Counted from the stretch's first letter, positions 17,159 to 25,787 are shown. The stretch: DNA of 64,000 bases from Clostridia bacterium (GCA_022651385.1 JALCQR010000012.1:1-64000); one strand, 5' to 3'. The notes: generated by a model not told the origin, from the letters alone. A program made the numbers and translations.

Positions 17159-18811
17159 TTACAACTGGCCGCCGATCCGGATTATCCGCTGACCGTTGAC
17201 ATGCTCCTGCAGACGGTGGGAGATGGAGAGCACGGTCCGGCCCTTGGCGGCGCGCTCCAGCGCATCCAGCACGCGCTGTTCCGTGTCGCTGTCGAGATTT
17301 GCCGTGATTTCATCCAGCAGCAAAATCTCCGGCGAGGCCGCAATGGCCCGCGCGATAGAGAGAAGCTGGAACTGCCCCTGCGAAAAGGCAGCTTCCGAAG
17401 CGGGCGTATCGTATCCGTCCGGGAGGGCAAGGATACTTTCATGCAGCCCCACCAGTTTGGCCGCATTTTCAACCTGCTTTCGAGCAACGGCTGGGTCAAA
17501 CAGCGAAATCTGCTCCGCAACCGTGCCCTCTACCAGATGGAAGGACTGCTCCACATAGCCGATCAGACGACGCTTTTTTTCGTCCGGAATGCCGGAAGCC
17601 CCCGAGCCTTCAATAAGCACCCGCCCTTCAAGCGGCCGGTACAGCCCCAGCAGCAGACGGAAGACGGTGCTCTTGCCCGCGCCTGTCCTGCCGACAAACG
17701 TAACCGCTTCTCCTCTGCTCACTGTAAAGCTCAGATTTCGCAGTACGTCGCTGTCCTCGCCATACCCGAAACGAACATGGTCGAAGCGGACGATGGGGAC
17801 CGCGTCTGAGCTTTTTTCTGCGTTGGAATCGTCCGGCATCTCCCGCTCCGGCTCGACCAAGAACTCGTCGATCCGTTTCACTCCGGCCACGGCGGACTGG
17901 ATGTTCTGAATTTCCATGCCGAGGCTTTCGAGCGGTGCAAACACCTGGCCTACATAGGCAATCACAGCTACCGCCGTGCCCACGCTGATGCCGAAGAACT
18001 CTCGGATTCCCCCTCCCATAGAGGCGCAAACCATCATTACGGCAATGACGCAGGAACTGACAAAAATGACGATAGGCGAATAGATGGAGTCATAGAGATT
18101 GGATTTGTCCGTTGCGCGGTAGCTCTCGCCGATGTAATCGTCGTAGCGCTGTTCCATGTACTTCTCCCGAAGCAGCACATGGATCATACGGATATTGCGG
18201 ATTGTCTCGGGCACATGATTGTTCACCTTGCTCACAGCCACACGGTTTTCAAGCTGTGCTTTCAGCATCCGCTTCTGGAACAGGCGCGTCATGGCAAAGA
18301 GCAATGGCGTAACCAGCAGCATCAGAAAGCCAAGCCCCATGCTCTTGTAAAAAATCACGATCAGAATGCTGACCACCTTACACCCGTCGGCAAACATACT
18401 GACAATCCCGTCCGTAAAGAGAGAGTCCACCGTGTCCACGTCGTTCACGAAGCGGGAGGCAATTTTACCAGCTTCGTGGGAGGTGAAATAGGCCGCAGGC
18501 AAACGGCGGAGTTTGGCGCAGAGCGCGCTGCGCAGGCCGTGGGTGACTTTCTGACCGAATACGGTGATCATCACGTTCTGCCCGGATTCCAGCAAGCCGG
18601 ACAGGGCGATCAGTCCCAGATAGGAAAGCGCCAGACTCAGAGCAACTCCACGACCTGCCGTAAGGTTGTTGACCACCCGCTCAAGGACAAGCGGCGGGAA
18701 CAGGGCCGTTACCACGGCCAGCACGATGACGAGTACGGTCAAAATACTCGTCATCGTGCTGGCGGCAATGACCCGACGCAGCACCGTACCGAGGCATTTT
18801 TCATGCTTCAT
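17159..18811 (-). CDS. ABC exporter subunit, permease-ATPase fusion (second gene)
   Basis: About 550 residues: six membrane segments in the first 310 residues, then a nucleotide-binding domain with Walker A VGRTGAGKST, a degenerate signature FSQGQ in place of LSGGQ, and Walker B LLLDEI with the catalytic Glu. The start at 18811 follows GGGGGTGG and overlaps the upstream gene by 11 bases; an ATG at 18826 is an alternative. With its neighbour it forms a heterodimeric exporter: this subunit supplies the degenerate signature and an intact Walker B. The substrate is unknown. MarR control points to a toxic compound or antibiotic. Confidence 0.85.
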   Translation of the reverse strand: MKHEKCLGTVLRRVIAASTMTSILTVLVIVLAVVTALFPPLVLERVVNNLTAGRGVALSLALSYLGLIALSGLLESGQNVMITVFGQKVTHGLRSALCAKLRRLPAAYFTSHEAGKIASRFVNDVDTVDSLFTDGIVSMFADGCKVVSILIVIFYKSMGLGFLMLLVTPLLFAMTRLFQKRMLKAQLENRVAVSKVNNHVPETIRNIRMIHVLLREKYMEQRYDDYIGESYRATDKSNLYDSIYSPIVIFVSSCVIAVMMVCASMGGGIREFFGISVGTAVAVIAYVGQVFAPLESLGMEIQNIQSAVAGVKRIDEFLVEPEREMPDDSNAEKSSDAVPIVRFDHVRFGYGEDSDVLRNLSFTVSRGEAVTFVGRTGAGKSTVFRLLLGLYRPLEGRVLIEGSGASGIPDEKKRRLIGYVEQSFHLVEGTVAEQISLFDPAVARKQVENAAKLVGLHESILALPDGYDTPASEAAFSQGQFQLLSIARAIAASPEILLLDEITANLDSDTEQRVLDALERAAKGRTVLSISHRLQEHVNGQRIIRIGGQL

Positions 18812-20561
18812 GTCCGCCACCCCCATTCACCTGTTCCGAATAAAGCTTTGCATAATCGGGATTCTCCCGCATGAGTTCCTCATGGGTGGAGAAAATGCCC
18901 CTGCCGCCGCACAAGAACAGCACCCGGTCAAATTTGGGGAATTGATACAGCCGGTGGGAGAACAGAATCACAATTTTATCCTCCGCCAAAGTCCTCAGAT
19001 TTTTCAGTATGGTTAGCTCCGTGCCTCGATCCACAGCGGAGAATGGATCGTCCAATACAAGAATGCTCCGGGCATTGTACAGCGTCCGAGCCAGCGCCGC
19101 GCGGGCCTGCTGCCCACCGGACAGACGCACGCCGCCGCTGCCCACCGGCGTGTCGGCACCCTGCGGCATCTGCCGCACCTCTTCATCCAGGCACACCGTC
19201 CGCAAAAACGGTTCAATTTCTCCCGGCTCTCCCAACTGGATATTCTCCGCCAGCGTGTCGCTGATCAGTTCCGGCTCGTGCCCCATATAGGAGATCAGAC
19301 GGCTGCGCTCGCAGGGACTCAGATCTCTGAGCTCCCGCCCGGCCACGCGGATGCTGCCGCAGTAAGGGACTTCACCGATAAATGCCTTTCCCAGCGTGGA
19401 TTTTCCGCAGGCCACAGGCCCCGTTACTCCAATGATCTGTCCCGGGCGGGCAGAAAAGGAAATGTCCCTCAGTACGGTTTCTCCATCCGGCCAGCCCACG
19501 GATACGCCGGAAAGCGTCAACGCTGCGGACTTTGCGGTATCCGGCTGGGATACGGCGTCCGGCCCTATGTACGCTTTCATCAGCGGCTTGATGCGTGCCC
19601 AGGACACCTGGGCCTTCTGGACGGCATTGAAAAGCTTGGCCGCATGAGAGGATTTGAGAGCCATTTTTGTGAAGCAGGAGAGAAAGGTGGTGAAAGCGGC
19701 GATGTCCCAGCTTTTCCACCCCGTGCCCAGCACGTTCCGCGCGCCCAGATACAAAATCAGCACAGCGCCGCACATGGATATGATGTTGTAGAGCGGCTGC
19801 ATTGTGTTTTCCCAGAGATTGGCCGCAACAGCGCGTTTTTCGTAATCGCCCAACCGCGCCTCGTAAGCGGCGTCCCGGTTCTGCTCACAGCCGTAGACCC
19901 TATAGGTCACGGCGTTGGAGACGCGATCCATCGTGGCCCCGTTTAAGCGGCCGGCGCTTTTTTTATAGGCGGCGTTGCTTTGGAAAACCCGTCCCTTCAG
20001 GCGTCCGGCGATGAGGTAGGCGAAGGGCGTAAACGCGCAGGAAAGCAGCGCCAGACGCCAATCGTAGGAAAAAAGCATGACAGTATACGCCACAAGTACC
20101 ACGCCGGTGTCAAAGACCTCGGTTGTGAATTTCCGCATTCCCTCCACGCATGCGTCCACATCTGCCACAGCTTTCGTCATGACAGAACCAAGTTCTTCTT
20201 TTTCCAGTTCCTCCCGGCTCATGTGAACAAGACTGTTGTAAAGCATATGGCGCATATTGCGGCTCGTGTCGTTGGCGAACCGGCGCACACCGAAGCGTTT
20301 GACCGCCCGCATGGCTTGCACGAACAGGATCACGGAGACATACAACGCCGCCAGTGATACCATGGCGGACACAGTCCTGTAACCCTTCATGATATCAAAG
20401 AGGCACTGCGCAAGCTGTCCCTCGAAATATGGCCCTGCCACCATTCCCACGTTATAGAGAATGCCAGAGACCGTAACAAGTGCAAGCGGCCTTGCTTCTA
20501 ATCGGAAGTAGGACCAGACGCGGTCCGGCTGCGGGACCTTTTCAATCCGCTGATGGCTCAT
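18801..20561 (-). CDS. ABC exporter subunit, permease-ATPase fusion (first gene)
   Basis: About 586 residues, starting at 20561 after GGAGGGGG. It has an N-terminal six-helix transporter domain and a C-terminal ATPase with Walker A TGPVACGKST, an intact LSGGQ signature and Walker B LVLDD, where the usual catalytic Glu after the Asp is itself Asp. That change, with the abnormal signature of the partner, is the known layout of heterodimeric exporters with one inactive ATP site. Its start overlaps the marR stop by four bases (ATGA), so the three genes form one operon. Base composition is GC-rich compared with the chromosome. Confidence 0.87.
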   Translation of the reverse strand: MSHQRIEKVPQPDRVWSYFRLEARPLALVTVSGILYNVGMVAGPYFEGQLAQCLFDIMKGYRTVSAMVSLAALYVSVILFVQAMRAVKRFGVRRFANDTSRNMRHMLYNSLVHMSREELEKEELGSVMTKAVADVDACVEGMRKFTTEVFDTGVVLVAYTVMLFSYDWRLALLSCAFTPFAYLIAGRLKGRVFQSNAAYKKSAGRLNGATMDRVSNAVTYRVYGCEQNRDAAYEARLGDYEKRAVAANLWENTMQPLYNIISMCGAVLILYLGARNVLGTGWKSWDIAAFTTFLSCFTKMALKSSHAAKLFNAVQKAQVSWARIKPLMKAYIGPDAVSQPDTAKSAALTLSGVSVGWPDGETVLRDISFSARPGQIIGVTGPVACGKSTLGKAFIGEVPYCGSIRVAGRELRDLSPCERSRLISYMGHEPELISDTLAENIQLGEPGEIEPFLRTVCLDEEVRQMPQGADTPVGSGGVRLSGGQQARAALARTLYNARSILVLDDPFSAVDRGTELTILKNLRTLAEDKIVILFSHRLYQFPKFDRVLFLCGGRGIFSTHEELMRENPDYAKLYSEQVNGGGGHEA

Positions 20562-21031
20562 TTTTGCCCGTCCCCCTCCAAAAATCGCCGGGTCAGATTG
20601 GGAAAGCCCGCCTTGCTCTCGGCCTTTGAACGGGCGTAGAGTATATTCAGAATACGGCAGAATTCCGCGTTGTCCTCCGGGGTGAGCGCTTCTTCCAACC
20701 ATTCGTAATACAGTGCCTCCACGGAGGCTTTGGAGTTTTTCAGGCTGTCCGCCTTTTCCGTCGCGTACAGGAGCTGACTGCGCCCATCCTCCGGGTTGGG
20801 CTTGCGGATGAGATATCCCTTCGTCTCCAGACTCGCCGCGCGGCGCGCGGCCGCACCCTTGTCCAGTGTGAGAAGCTCCCGCAGCGCCGCCTGCGTGATG
20901 CCGGGGTTTTTCCGTACCGCATGGATAAAATCATATTCCGCCGTGCCGACGCCGTCTGTTTTCAGCATTCGCACGGTAAATTTACTTACCTCGCGCGCAA
21001 TTTTTGTTATTTGCCGCCTTGTACTGTCCAT
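20558..21031 (-). CDS. MarR-family transcriptional regulator
   Basis: The 157-residue protein has the MarR winged-helix layout: an N-terminal dimer helix, NPGITQAALRELLTLDKGAAARRAASLETKGYLIRKPNPEDGR (recognition helix and wing with conserved Asp-x-Arg), and a C-terminal dimer helix. It is first in the exporter operon, and its promoter is covered by a 13-bp inverted repeat, so it very probably represses itself and the exporter until a ligand releases it. AAGG adjoins the ATG and a GGGAAG lies eight bases upstream. Confidence 0.88.
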   Translation of the reverse strand: MDSTRRQITKIAREVSKFTVRMLKTDGVGTAEYDFIHAVRKNPGITQAALRELLTLDKGAAARRAASLETKGYLIRKPNPEDGRSQLLYATEKADSLKNSKASVEALYYEWLEEALTPEDNAEFCRILNILYARSKAESKAGFPNLTRRFLEGDGQK

Positions 21032-21050
21032 CCTTCACACTTCCCGCCTA

Positions 21051-21106
21051 ATAATAGATGTAGCATCAACTAAATATATGATACTACATCTATTATTTCA
21101 TGTCAA
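21051..21106 (-). promoter_or_regulatory. marR-exporter promoter with MarR operator
   Basis: On the minus strand TTGACA (21101-21106), a 17-base spacer and TATCAT (21078-21083) form a strong promoter. A perfect 13-bp inverted repeat, ATAATAGATGTAG at 21051-21063 and CTACATCTATTAT at 21084-21096, covers the spacer and flanks the -10. This is a typical arrangement for autorepression. Confidence 0.75.
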
Positions 21107-21304
21107 TGAATTACTACAATAAAGATAGAGGCAAAAGGAATTAAAAAAATAAGGTTGGCGGCGAGAATACAGCCATTTATGCCAAGTATATGCACGAAGG
21201 CGGAAACAAGATCGACATTATGAGCTGTGCAAAAGCAAAATGAGGAGCTGGTCATTGCCGCTCCCTCTCTTGCACTTCAAGATTCTTCCATACAGCTGTC
21301 ATTA

Positions 21305-21586
21305 TCAATATGAATCCGCTTTGGCCTGCTCGTATGCCTGGCGATCCGCCCAGCTTTTCTTCTCCGCCTTATTCAGCGCCTCCCAAGCGGAGCGGAACTG
21401 CTCCTGATGGGTATAGTTCTCCTCATAAAACTGCCGCAGCATCTCGCGCGGCTTCACCATGGCTCCGCCGTCCAGGCAATACTGGCGGCGGAGCTCTTTT
21501 TGCTTTTTATCCTTGGAGGTGAGATTGGCGACGATATCAAAGGTATTTGGTGTGCCGAGCCTCATCGGGACGCTGCTGACAAGCAT
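21305..21586 (-). pseudogene. Element gene remnant (copy B), 5' truncated
   Basis: Up to 93 codons remain, from about LGTPNTFDIVANL to YEQAKADSY and a stop at 21305. The sequence is charged and helical, with no motif I recognise. Upstream of its first ATGs there is no ribosome binding site, and the frame meets a truncated sigma-factor gene head to head, so the 5' part was probably deleted. A 53-bp part of its 3' end recurs at 17024-17076. Confidence 0.5.
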
Positions 21587-21596
21587 CTATTATGTT

Positions 21597-21836
21597 ATGA
21601 TTTTATATCTCAACGACAATCAGATCACGCAAAGGGAGATAACCGCTGTGATGATCGAACGGATGATGGCTTGTATTCGAACACTTCCATTGGAAGAGCG
21701 GAGTTTGATTCGTGAACTGTTTTTCCATAACAAAGGCGAACGCCAGTTGTCGGAGGAAACAGGGATTCCGCCGATGACGTTTCACTACCGGAAAAGCAAA
21801 ATCCTGAAGAAATTATGCAAGCTCTTGGAAAAGTAA
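21597..21836 (+). pseudogene. Truncated sigma-70-like factor (region 4 only)
   Basis: About 79 codons are left: YLNDNQITQREI, then RTLPLEERSLIRELFFHNKGERQLSEETGIPPMTFHYRKSKILKKL. This is a region 4 helix-turn-helix as found in the small sigma factors of clostridial mobile elements. The N-terminal regions are missing; the open frame continues upstream to 21459 only through sequence antisense to the neighbouring remnant. It is probably nonfunctional or acts only as a DNA-binding fragment. Confidence 0.6.
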
Positions 21837-21851
21837 TAACGCCGGAGAGAT

Positions 21852-21887
21852 AGCCGGGGTATGGCAATTGCCTCGGTTGTCTTTTTT
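21852..21887 (+). terminator. Terminator after the sigma-factor remnant
   Basis: AGCCGGGG pairs with CCTCGGTT (two G-U pairs) and is followed by a six-T run. A second perfect hairpin, TTGCACC/GGTGCAA at 21886-21904, follows directly. Confidence 0.6.
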
Positions 21888-21904
21888 GCACCAACTTGGT
21901 GCAA

Positions 21905-22364
21905 GTTTTCGCCCAGCGAAAGAAAAACAATAAGGAAATGCACCAACATGGCTCACTTTACAACTCAAAGTATACCATGATTTCATAACTTTTTTTATGC
22001 TTAGCCAAACGTATACCATCATGGCTAACATTTCCGTTGCCTATTGTCATCACCAGCCTATAAAAATTTCTACCATGGACATTTTTAACAATTATCTACC
22101 CAACTGTTTGTACGCCTATCTGAAATTTCTTGGTTTTCACAAAAAAACCGCTCAACACTTAATCCCGACGGGTAAAAGAGTAGAGAGACTTTCTCCAGTT
22201 TAAGAGCGATGAGTTCAAATCAAAACAAAATCAGTGAGCCAGATGGTTATAAAATGTACGGTTCCGCTGCCTACACAGTGGAGAGCCTTTAAGACATGCC
22301 TGCTGACAAAACGGTTTTGCTGTCGCTATCCGTACAAGCAGATTAGGAAGGATGTGTATTTTCA
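21905..22364. other. Gene-free stretch of the element
   Basis: No supported gene. GTATACCAT occurs twice, near 21970 and 22010, and TTAGCC/GGCTAA form a short inverted repeat near 22000-22025. The open frame at 21997-22203 has no ribosome binding site and no recognisable protein pattern. It may be the upstream region of the next gene. Confidence 0.4.
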
Positions 22365-22688
22365 ATGAAGCGCAGAAATTTCTTTATGGTGGACAACGAT
22401 GTGTTCCGGTACAAGCTGCCGCCCATCGCTTTTTATGTCTATTGCTACCTGCTCCGCTGTAACAGCCGGGAACGGGGGTGCTATCCCAGCAAGCGTACCA
22501 TTGCGGAAACCTGCGGCATCGCGGTCAGTTCGGCGAGCAAAGCGTTGAAGTTGCTCGAAGCTCGCGGACTAATCAGAGTACAGCATAATTTTAATGGCGG
22601 CAGGCAGATCAACAATACTTATGTGTTCCAGGCAGCCAGTTGCTTGGCGGACAGTCCCTCGGGTCATGGTGGACCATCCCCTGTCTGA
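22365..22688 (+). CDS. Winged-helix replication/regulatory protein
   Basis: The 107-residue product has a helix-turn-helix of the type in element replication initiators and GntR-like proteins: VFRYKLPPIAFYVYCYLLRC, then SKRTIAETCGIAVSSASKALKLLEARGLIRV and a wing with INNTYVF. The upstream AGGAAGGA is about 13 bases from the ATG, which is long. The protein is short, so it is either a compact regulator or an initiator N-terminus followed by loss of the rest. It lies upstream of a repeat array that could be its target. Confidence 0.65.
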   Translation: MKRRNFFMVDNDVFRYKLPPIAFYVYCYLLRCNSRERGCYPSKRTIAETCGIAVSSASKALKLLEARGLIRVQHNFNGGRQINNTYVFQAASCLADSPSGHGGPSPV

Positions 22689-22980
22689 CAGACGGATAGG
22701 AAACAATAAGAAGAATGCTAACTGCCCAGTATAACAAGCTTTAACATCAGAAAGAAAAGAAGAACCAAGCCTCGCTGTTGCTGCCTGTGTGCGGCCGTGT
22801 CGCGTTATTCGTACAAGGGCGGCATTTGTTTCTCGTCGGGAGAGGAAACACCCCGCGTTGGGGCGAATGAAAGCCCAAAATTCTCTCAGGTGTCCTCTTG
22901 CACGAGAAAACGAGCACTTTTATTTTCTCTGATGATACTGAAGGTGAACCATGGGGTTGAAAATGATGCTGGTTAAAGGA
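22689..22980. other. Gene-free stretch upstream of the repeat array
   Basis: No gene is supported. The reverse-strand open frame through here (22747-23265) has low-complexity content and no ribosome binding site. The sequence could belong to an origin of transfer or replication together with the repeats that follow, but no nick site is recognised. Confidence 0.35.
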
Positions 22981-23157
22981 GCGGGGTCGCAAGCGCCCCT
23001 CGCTCCGGCTCACATCGCCCCGCAATGCGGGTCGAAGGGCGTTTCCCAGCGGGGTCGGAAAATGCCCCTTGGGGTCGGCTTCGGGGTCGCAAATCAAGCG
23101 GATACCAAAGAAACCGCATGAAACCGGGCGATCCTGCGGGGTTATGAGCGGGGTTGC
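22981..23157 (+). repeat. Array of GCGGGGTCG-type short repeats
   Basis: Seven copies of a GCGGGGTYG-like motif occur in 177 bases: 22981, 23027 (one G fewer), 23049, 23069-23077 (core only), 23083 (core only), 23136 and 23149. All are in the same orientation with uneven spacing. It resembles an iteron array at a plasmid-type or element origin, between a winged-helix protein gene and the recombinase module. Confidence 0.5.
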
Positions 23158-23294
23158 GGTCTGTTTGCAGAGAAAATACCGTAGATAAGACGCATATTGC
23201 AAATTCATCAAAGTGAAAAACAACACAAGCCGCTGATGCCATGGTAAGCCTATAGAAGAACGCAATTCATGACAAGACGAGTAGGAGGAAAAAG

Positions 23295-23513
23295 ATGGAT
23301 AAAGAACGATTCATGGAAACGCTGGATAGGGTCGACGGCGTGATTTTGCCTGTGGAAAAAACCGCGCATACCGTAGAAGTCGATCAAGTGAATTTCTGCG
23401 TGATCAGTCACTTCTGCGGCTGGGAAACCATCGTCCCGAAACTGGGCGGGCTGATGATTGAAGATCTGGAACAGACGGACGAACCGGAAAATCAAAGTTC
23501 GGATTTATCCTGA
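23295..23513 (+). CDS. Small hypothetical element protein
   Basis: Seventy-two acidic residues with an excellent AGGAGG upstream of the ATG. Contains VDGVILPVEKTAHTVEVDQ and a short CVISHFCGW segment; no known domain is recognised. It lies 115 bases upstream of the serine recombinase in the same direction, so it may be an accessory or directionality protein of the recombination module, but nothing in its sequence proves this. Confidence 0.6.
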   Translation: MDKERFMETLDRVDGVILPVEKTAHTVEVDQVNFCVISHFCGWETIVPKLGGLMIEDLEQTDEPENQSSDLS

Positions 23514-23528
23514 TAATTCAATAGCTTT

Positions 23529-23589
23529 GGGGCCGCAAGTGTGGTATGTTGGACATACAGACAGGTTGCTGTTGCGAACAGGCGGCCCC
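23529..23589. promoter_or_regulatory. Large nested inverted repeat upstream of the recombinase
   Basis: GGGGCCGC (23529-23536) and GCGGCCCC (23582-23589) are perfect 8-bp complements. Inside, GTATGT (23544-23549) and ACATAC (23553-23558) form a second hairpin. It ends about 40 bases before the recombinase start and could be a regulatory leader or recombinase binding site. Confidence 0.4.
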
Positions 23590-23627
23590 GGCATACGGGG
23601 CAATATTGAGTCCGGGAAAGGAGCATT

Positions 23628-25250
23628 ATGCAGGCAACAGTCAACGCCGGCGTTTATTGCCGGCTTTCCGTAGATGACCCCGATACAGACGAAAGCGAAA
23701 GCATCCAGACCCAGAAAGCAATGCTGACCGACTACTGCCACCAGCACGGATTTCATATCGTAGATTATTTTATTGACGACGGCGTGAGCGGAACTTCATT
23801 CGACCGCCCGGATTTCCGGCGAATGCTGGATGCCATCGAATCCGGAACCATCAATACCGTGATCTGCAAGGATCTGAGCCGTTTCGGCCGAAACTATTAT
23901 GAGTCCGGAATGTACCTGGATAATTACTTTATCCGTAAAAACATCCGGTTCATCGCACCGGGCAACTCGGTGGACAGCGCCAACGGAGCTTACAATCTGA
24001 GCGTTCCAATTTTGAACATGATGAACGACTTCTACGCCCGTGATATTTCCACCAAAACCAGGGATGCAAAAAAAGCCCGCGCCAAACAGGGGATGTATCT
24101 TGCCGCAAAGGCCCCTTACGGGTATGTCAAAGATCCGGCCGACCGGCATCACCTGATTGTGGACGAGGAAGCGGCGGTGATTGTCCGTCGCATTTTTGAC
24201 ATGGCGGCCCACGGAGCGGGCTATAACAGGATCGCCCGAACGCTCCACACCGCGGGCATTCCTAATCCGCTGACCTACTTCAACCAGAAAAATCCGGACT
24301 ATTATCACAGCGACTACTGGAAACAGGGTACGCAATGGCATGTGACGTCCATCCAGTCCATCCTGAACAATCCCGTCTATCTGGGCTGCGTCGCCCACAA
24401 CCGGGTGGGCAGCAAGGTCATGAACGGGAAAACGGAGAAAAAAGCCAGGGAGGATTGGATTGTGGTGGAACATACGCATGAGCCGCTGGTCAGCGCGGAG
24501 CAATGGGAAATTGTTCATAAACAGATGGAATCCAGACGCAGAGCGCAAAAGGATGGAGAGCCGCAGATGTTCGCGGGACTCCTCCACTGCTCAGACTGTG
24601 GCAGCGCCCTTTCCTTCTCGGCCGTTCATCGCAAGACAAAGCCGGACGGCGGACAGTACAAATGCTGGTATTACATGCGCCACGGCAAGGAATACTGTTC
24701 CAGCCACTACATCACCCTGGATCAGCTCAGTACCGTTGTTCTGGACGATATCCGCAGGCAGGCCCGGTATGCGTATTTTTACCATGGGCAGTATCTGAAA
24801 ACGCTCAAGGAGGCCAAAGCCGAGCAGAGCGTCAAGCAGCTTCAGAGCCGGAAAAAAGAGGCTGAGAAATGTAAAAAGCGCCTTGCGGCGCTGGACGGCA
24901 TCCTCAAGAAGCTGCTGGAACAGAACGCGGCGGGAGCCATCACAAACGAGCGCTTCGCCGCCCTGTCAGCCGATTACGAGCAGGAACACAAAGCACTGGA
25001 GGAAACGGTCGCGGACTATGAAAAAGCCGCACAGAGCGCCCGTGAAGGCGAGGAACAGGCGGAGCAGTTCGTGAAACTGATTCAAGAATACACAAATCTG
25101 ACTGCACTGGACGCCCGGATTCTTAATAAGCTGATCGACAAAATCGTCGTTCATCAGCGGGAGAAGGACGCAGAGGGCAATATCACCCAACTGGTGGAAA
25201 TTTATTATAAATTTGTAGGAATGACCGTACTTAATTTTAAGGAACAATAA
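23628..25250 (+). CDS. Large serine recombinase (TnpX-like integrase)
   Basis: This 540-residue site-specific recombinase has an N-terminal resolvase domain (about 5-150) with YCRLSVDD containing the catalytic Ser, then CKDLSRFGRNYYE and the conserved Arg residues. A recombinase domain (about 170-290) with APYGYVKDP is followed by a zinc ribbon near 325-365 (CSDCGSAL with a later Cys pair) and a long coiled coil (about 390-500) ending in DUF4368-like sequence. It cuts and joins DNA through a Ser-DNA link to integrate or excise circular elements. AAAGGAG precedes the ATG at 23628. It ends four bases before an interrupted phosphodiesterase frame, the usual place for an element-end integrase. 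Confidence 0.92.
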   Translation: MQATVNAGVYCRLSVDDPDTDESESIQTQKAMLTDYCHQHGFHIVDYFIDDGVSGTSFDRPDFRRMLDAIESGTINTVICKDLSRFGRNYYESGMYLDNYFIRKNIRFIAPGNSVDSANGAYNLSVPILNMMNDFYARDISTKTRDAKKARAKQGMYLAAKAPYGYVKDPADRHHLIVDEEAAVIVRRIFDMAAHGAGYNRIARTLHTAGIPNPLTYFNQKNPDYYHSDYWKQGTQWHVTSIQSILNNPVYLGCVAHNRVGSKVMNGKTEKKAREDWIVVEHTHEPLVSAEQWEIVHKQMESRRRAQKDGEPQMFAGLLHCSDCGSALSFSAVHRKTKPDGGQYKCWYYMRHGKEYCSSHYITLDQLSTVVLDDIRRQARYAYFYHGQYLKTLKEAKAEQSVKQLQSRKKEAEKCKKRLAALDGILKKLLEQNAAGAITNERFAALSADYEQEHKALEETVADYEKAAQSAREGEEQAEQFVKLIQEYTNLTALDARILNKLIDKIVVHQREKDAEGNITQLVEIYYKFVGMTVLNFKEQ

Positions 25251-25253
25251 TCT

Positions 25254-25556
25254 GTGGTTTTATTAACATACCAAGGTCACAGACAGGGGGTATCGTATGG
25301 CCTTCTTAATCTGGGCCTTTGGGCAAAGGAAAATAAAGGTGACGCCGTACTTTTTGGACATATTCATATGCCTGTAATTGACGAGTACAACGGGGTTAAA
25401 ATTTTTAGTCCGGGAAGTATATCATTGCCTCGCAGCACAGACGCCCCAACCTTCGGAATACTTGAAATATCGGGAGAAAATATAGACTTTTCTCTCTATC
25501 TTTACAATGAAAACGGGAACGTTGAAAAAATGAAAAATTTTGAAAAAAACTTTTAA
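25254..25556 (+). pseudogene. 3' part of a YfcE/MJ0936-type phosphodiesterase gene, interrupted by the element
   Basis: The frame reads into the C-terminal half of a small metallophosphoesterase: GHRQGVSYGL, then DAVLFGHIHMP and FSPGSISLPR, which hold the last metal-binding His motifs of the family. The N-terminal metal motifs (DxH and GDxxD) are absent. The normal THGH motif is altered at the junction to TYQGH, which places the insertion point near 25275. The intact gene was probably about 160 codons. The remaining product lacks half of the active site. Confidence 0.8.
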
Positions 25557-25563
25557 AAAAGTG

Positions 25564-25592
25564 TTGACAAAAGTATATGTCATGAGTATAAT
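25564..25592 (+). promoter_or_regulatory. tRNA promoter
   Basis: TTGACA, a 17-base spacer and TATAAT, both consensus, lie 45 bases upstream of tRNA-Gly. Confidence 0.85.
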
Positions 25593-25636
25593 AGCTATTG
25601 TTGACCGATTCGAGCGGTTCGAACCGAGTAATAGTT

Positions 25637-25707
25637 GCGGGTGTAGTTCAATGGTAGAACGTCAGCCTTCCAAGCTGGACACGTGAGTTCGATTCTCATC
25701 ACCCGCT
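25637..25707 (+). tRNA. tRNA-Gly (anticodon TCC)
   Basis: Cloverleaf of 71 nt. The acceptor GCGGGTG pairs with CACCCGC, and the anticodon loop CTTCCAA gives TCC. The T loop is TTCGATT. No CCA is encoded; a T run follows directly. Confidence 0.95.
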
Positions 25708-25713
25708 TTTTTT

Positions 25714-25787
<74 letters not shown>

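Noticed and set aside
17201-19946. Several plus-strand frames over 100 codons antisense to the ABC exporter genes
   Set aside because: They mirror the GC-rich exporter codons, have Arg/Gln/His-rich content and no initiation signals.
22747-23265. Minus-strand frame of 172 codons over the repeat array
   Set aside because: No ribosome binding site, composition follows the GC-rich repeats, and no recognisable fold.
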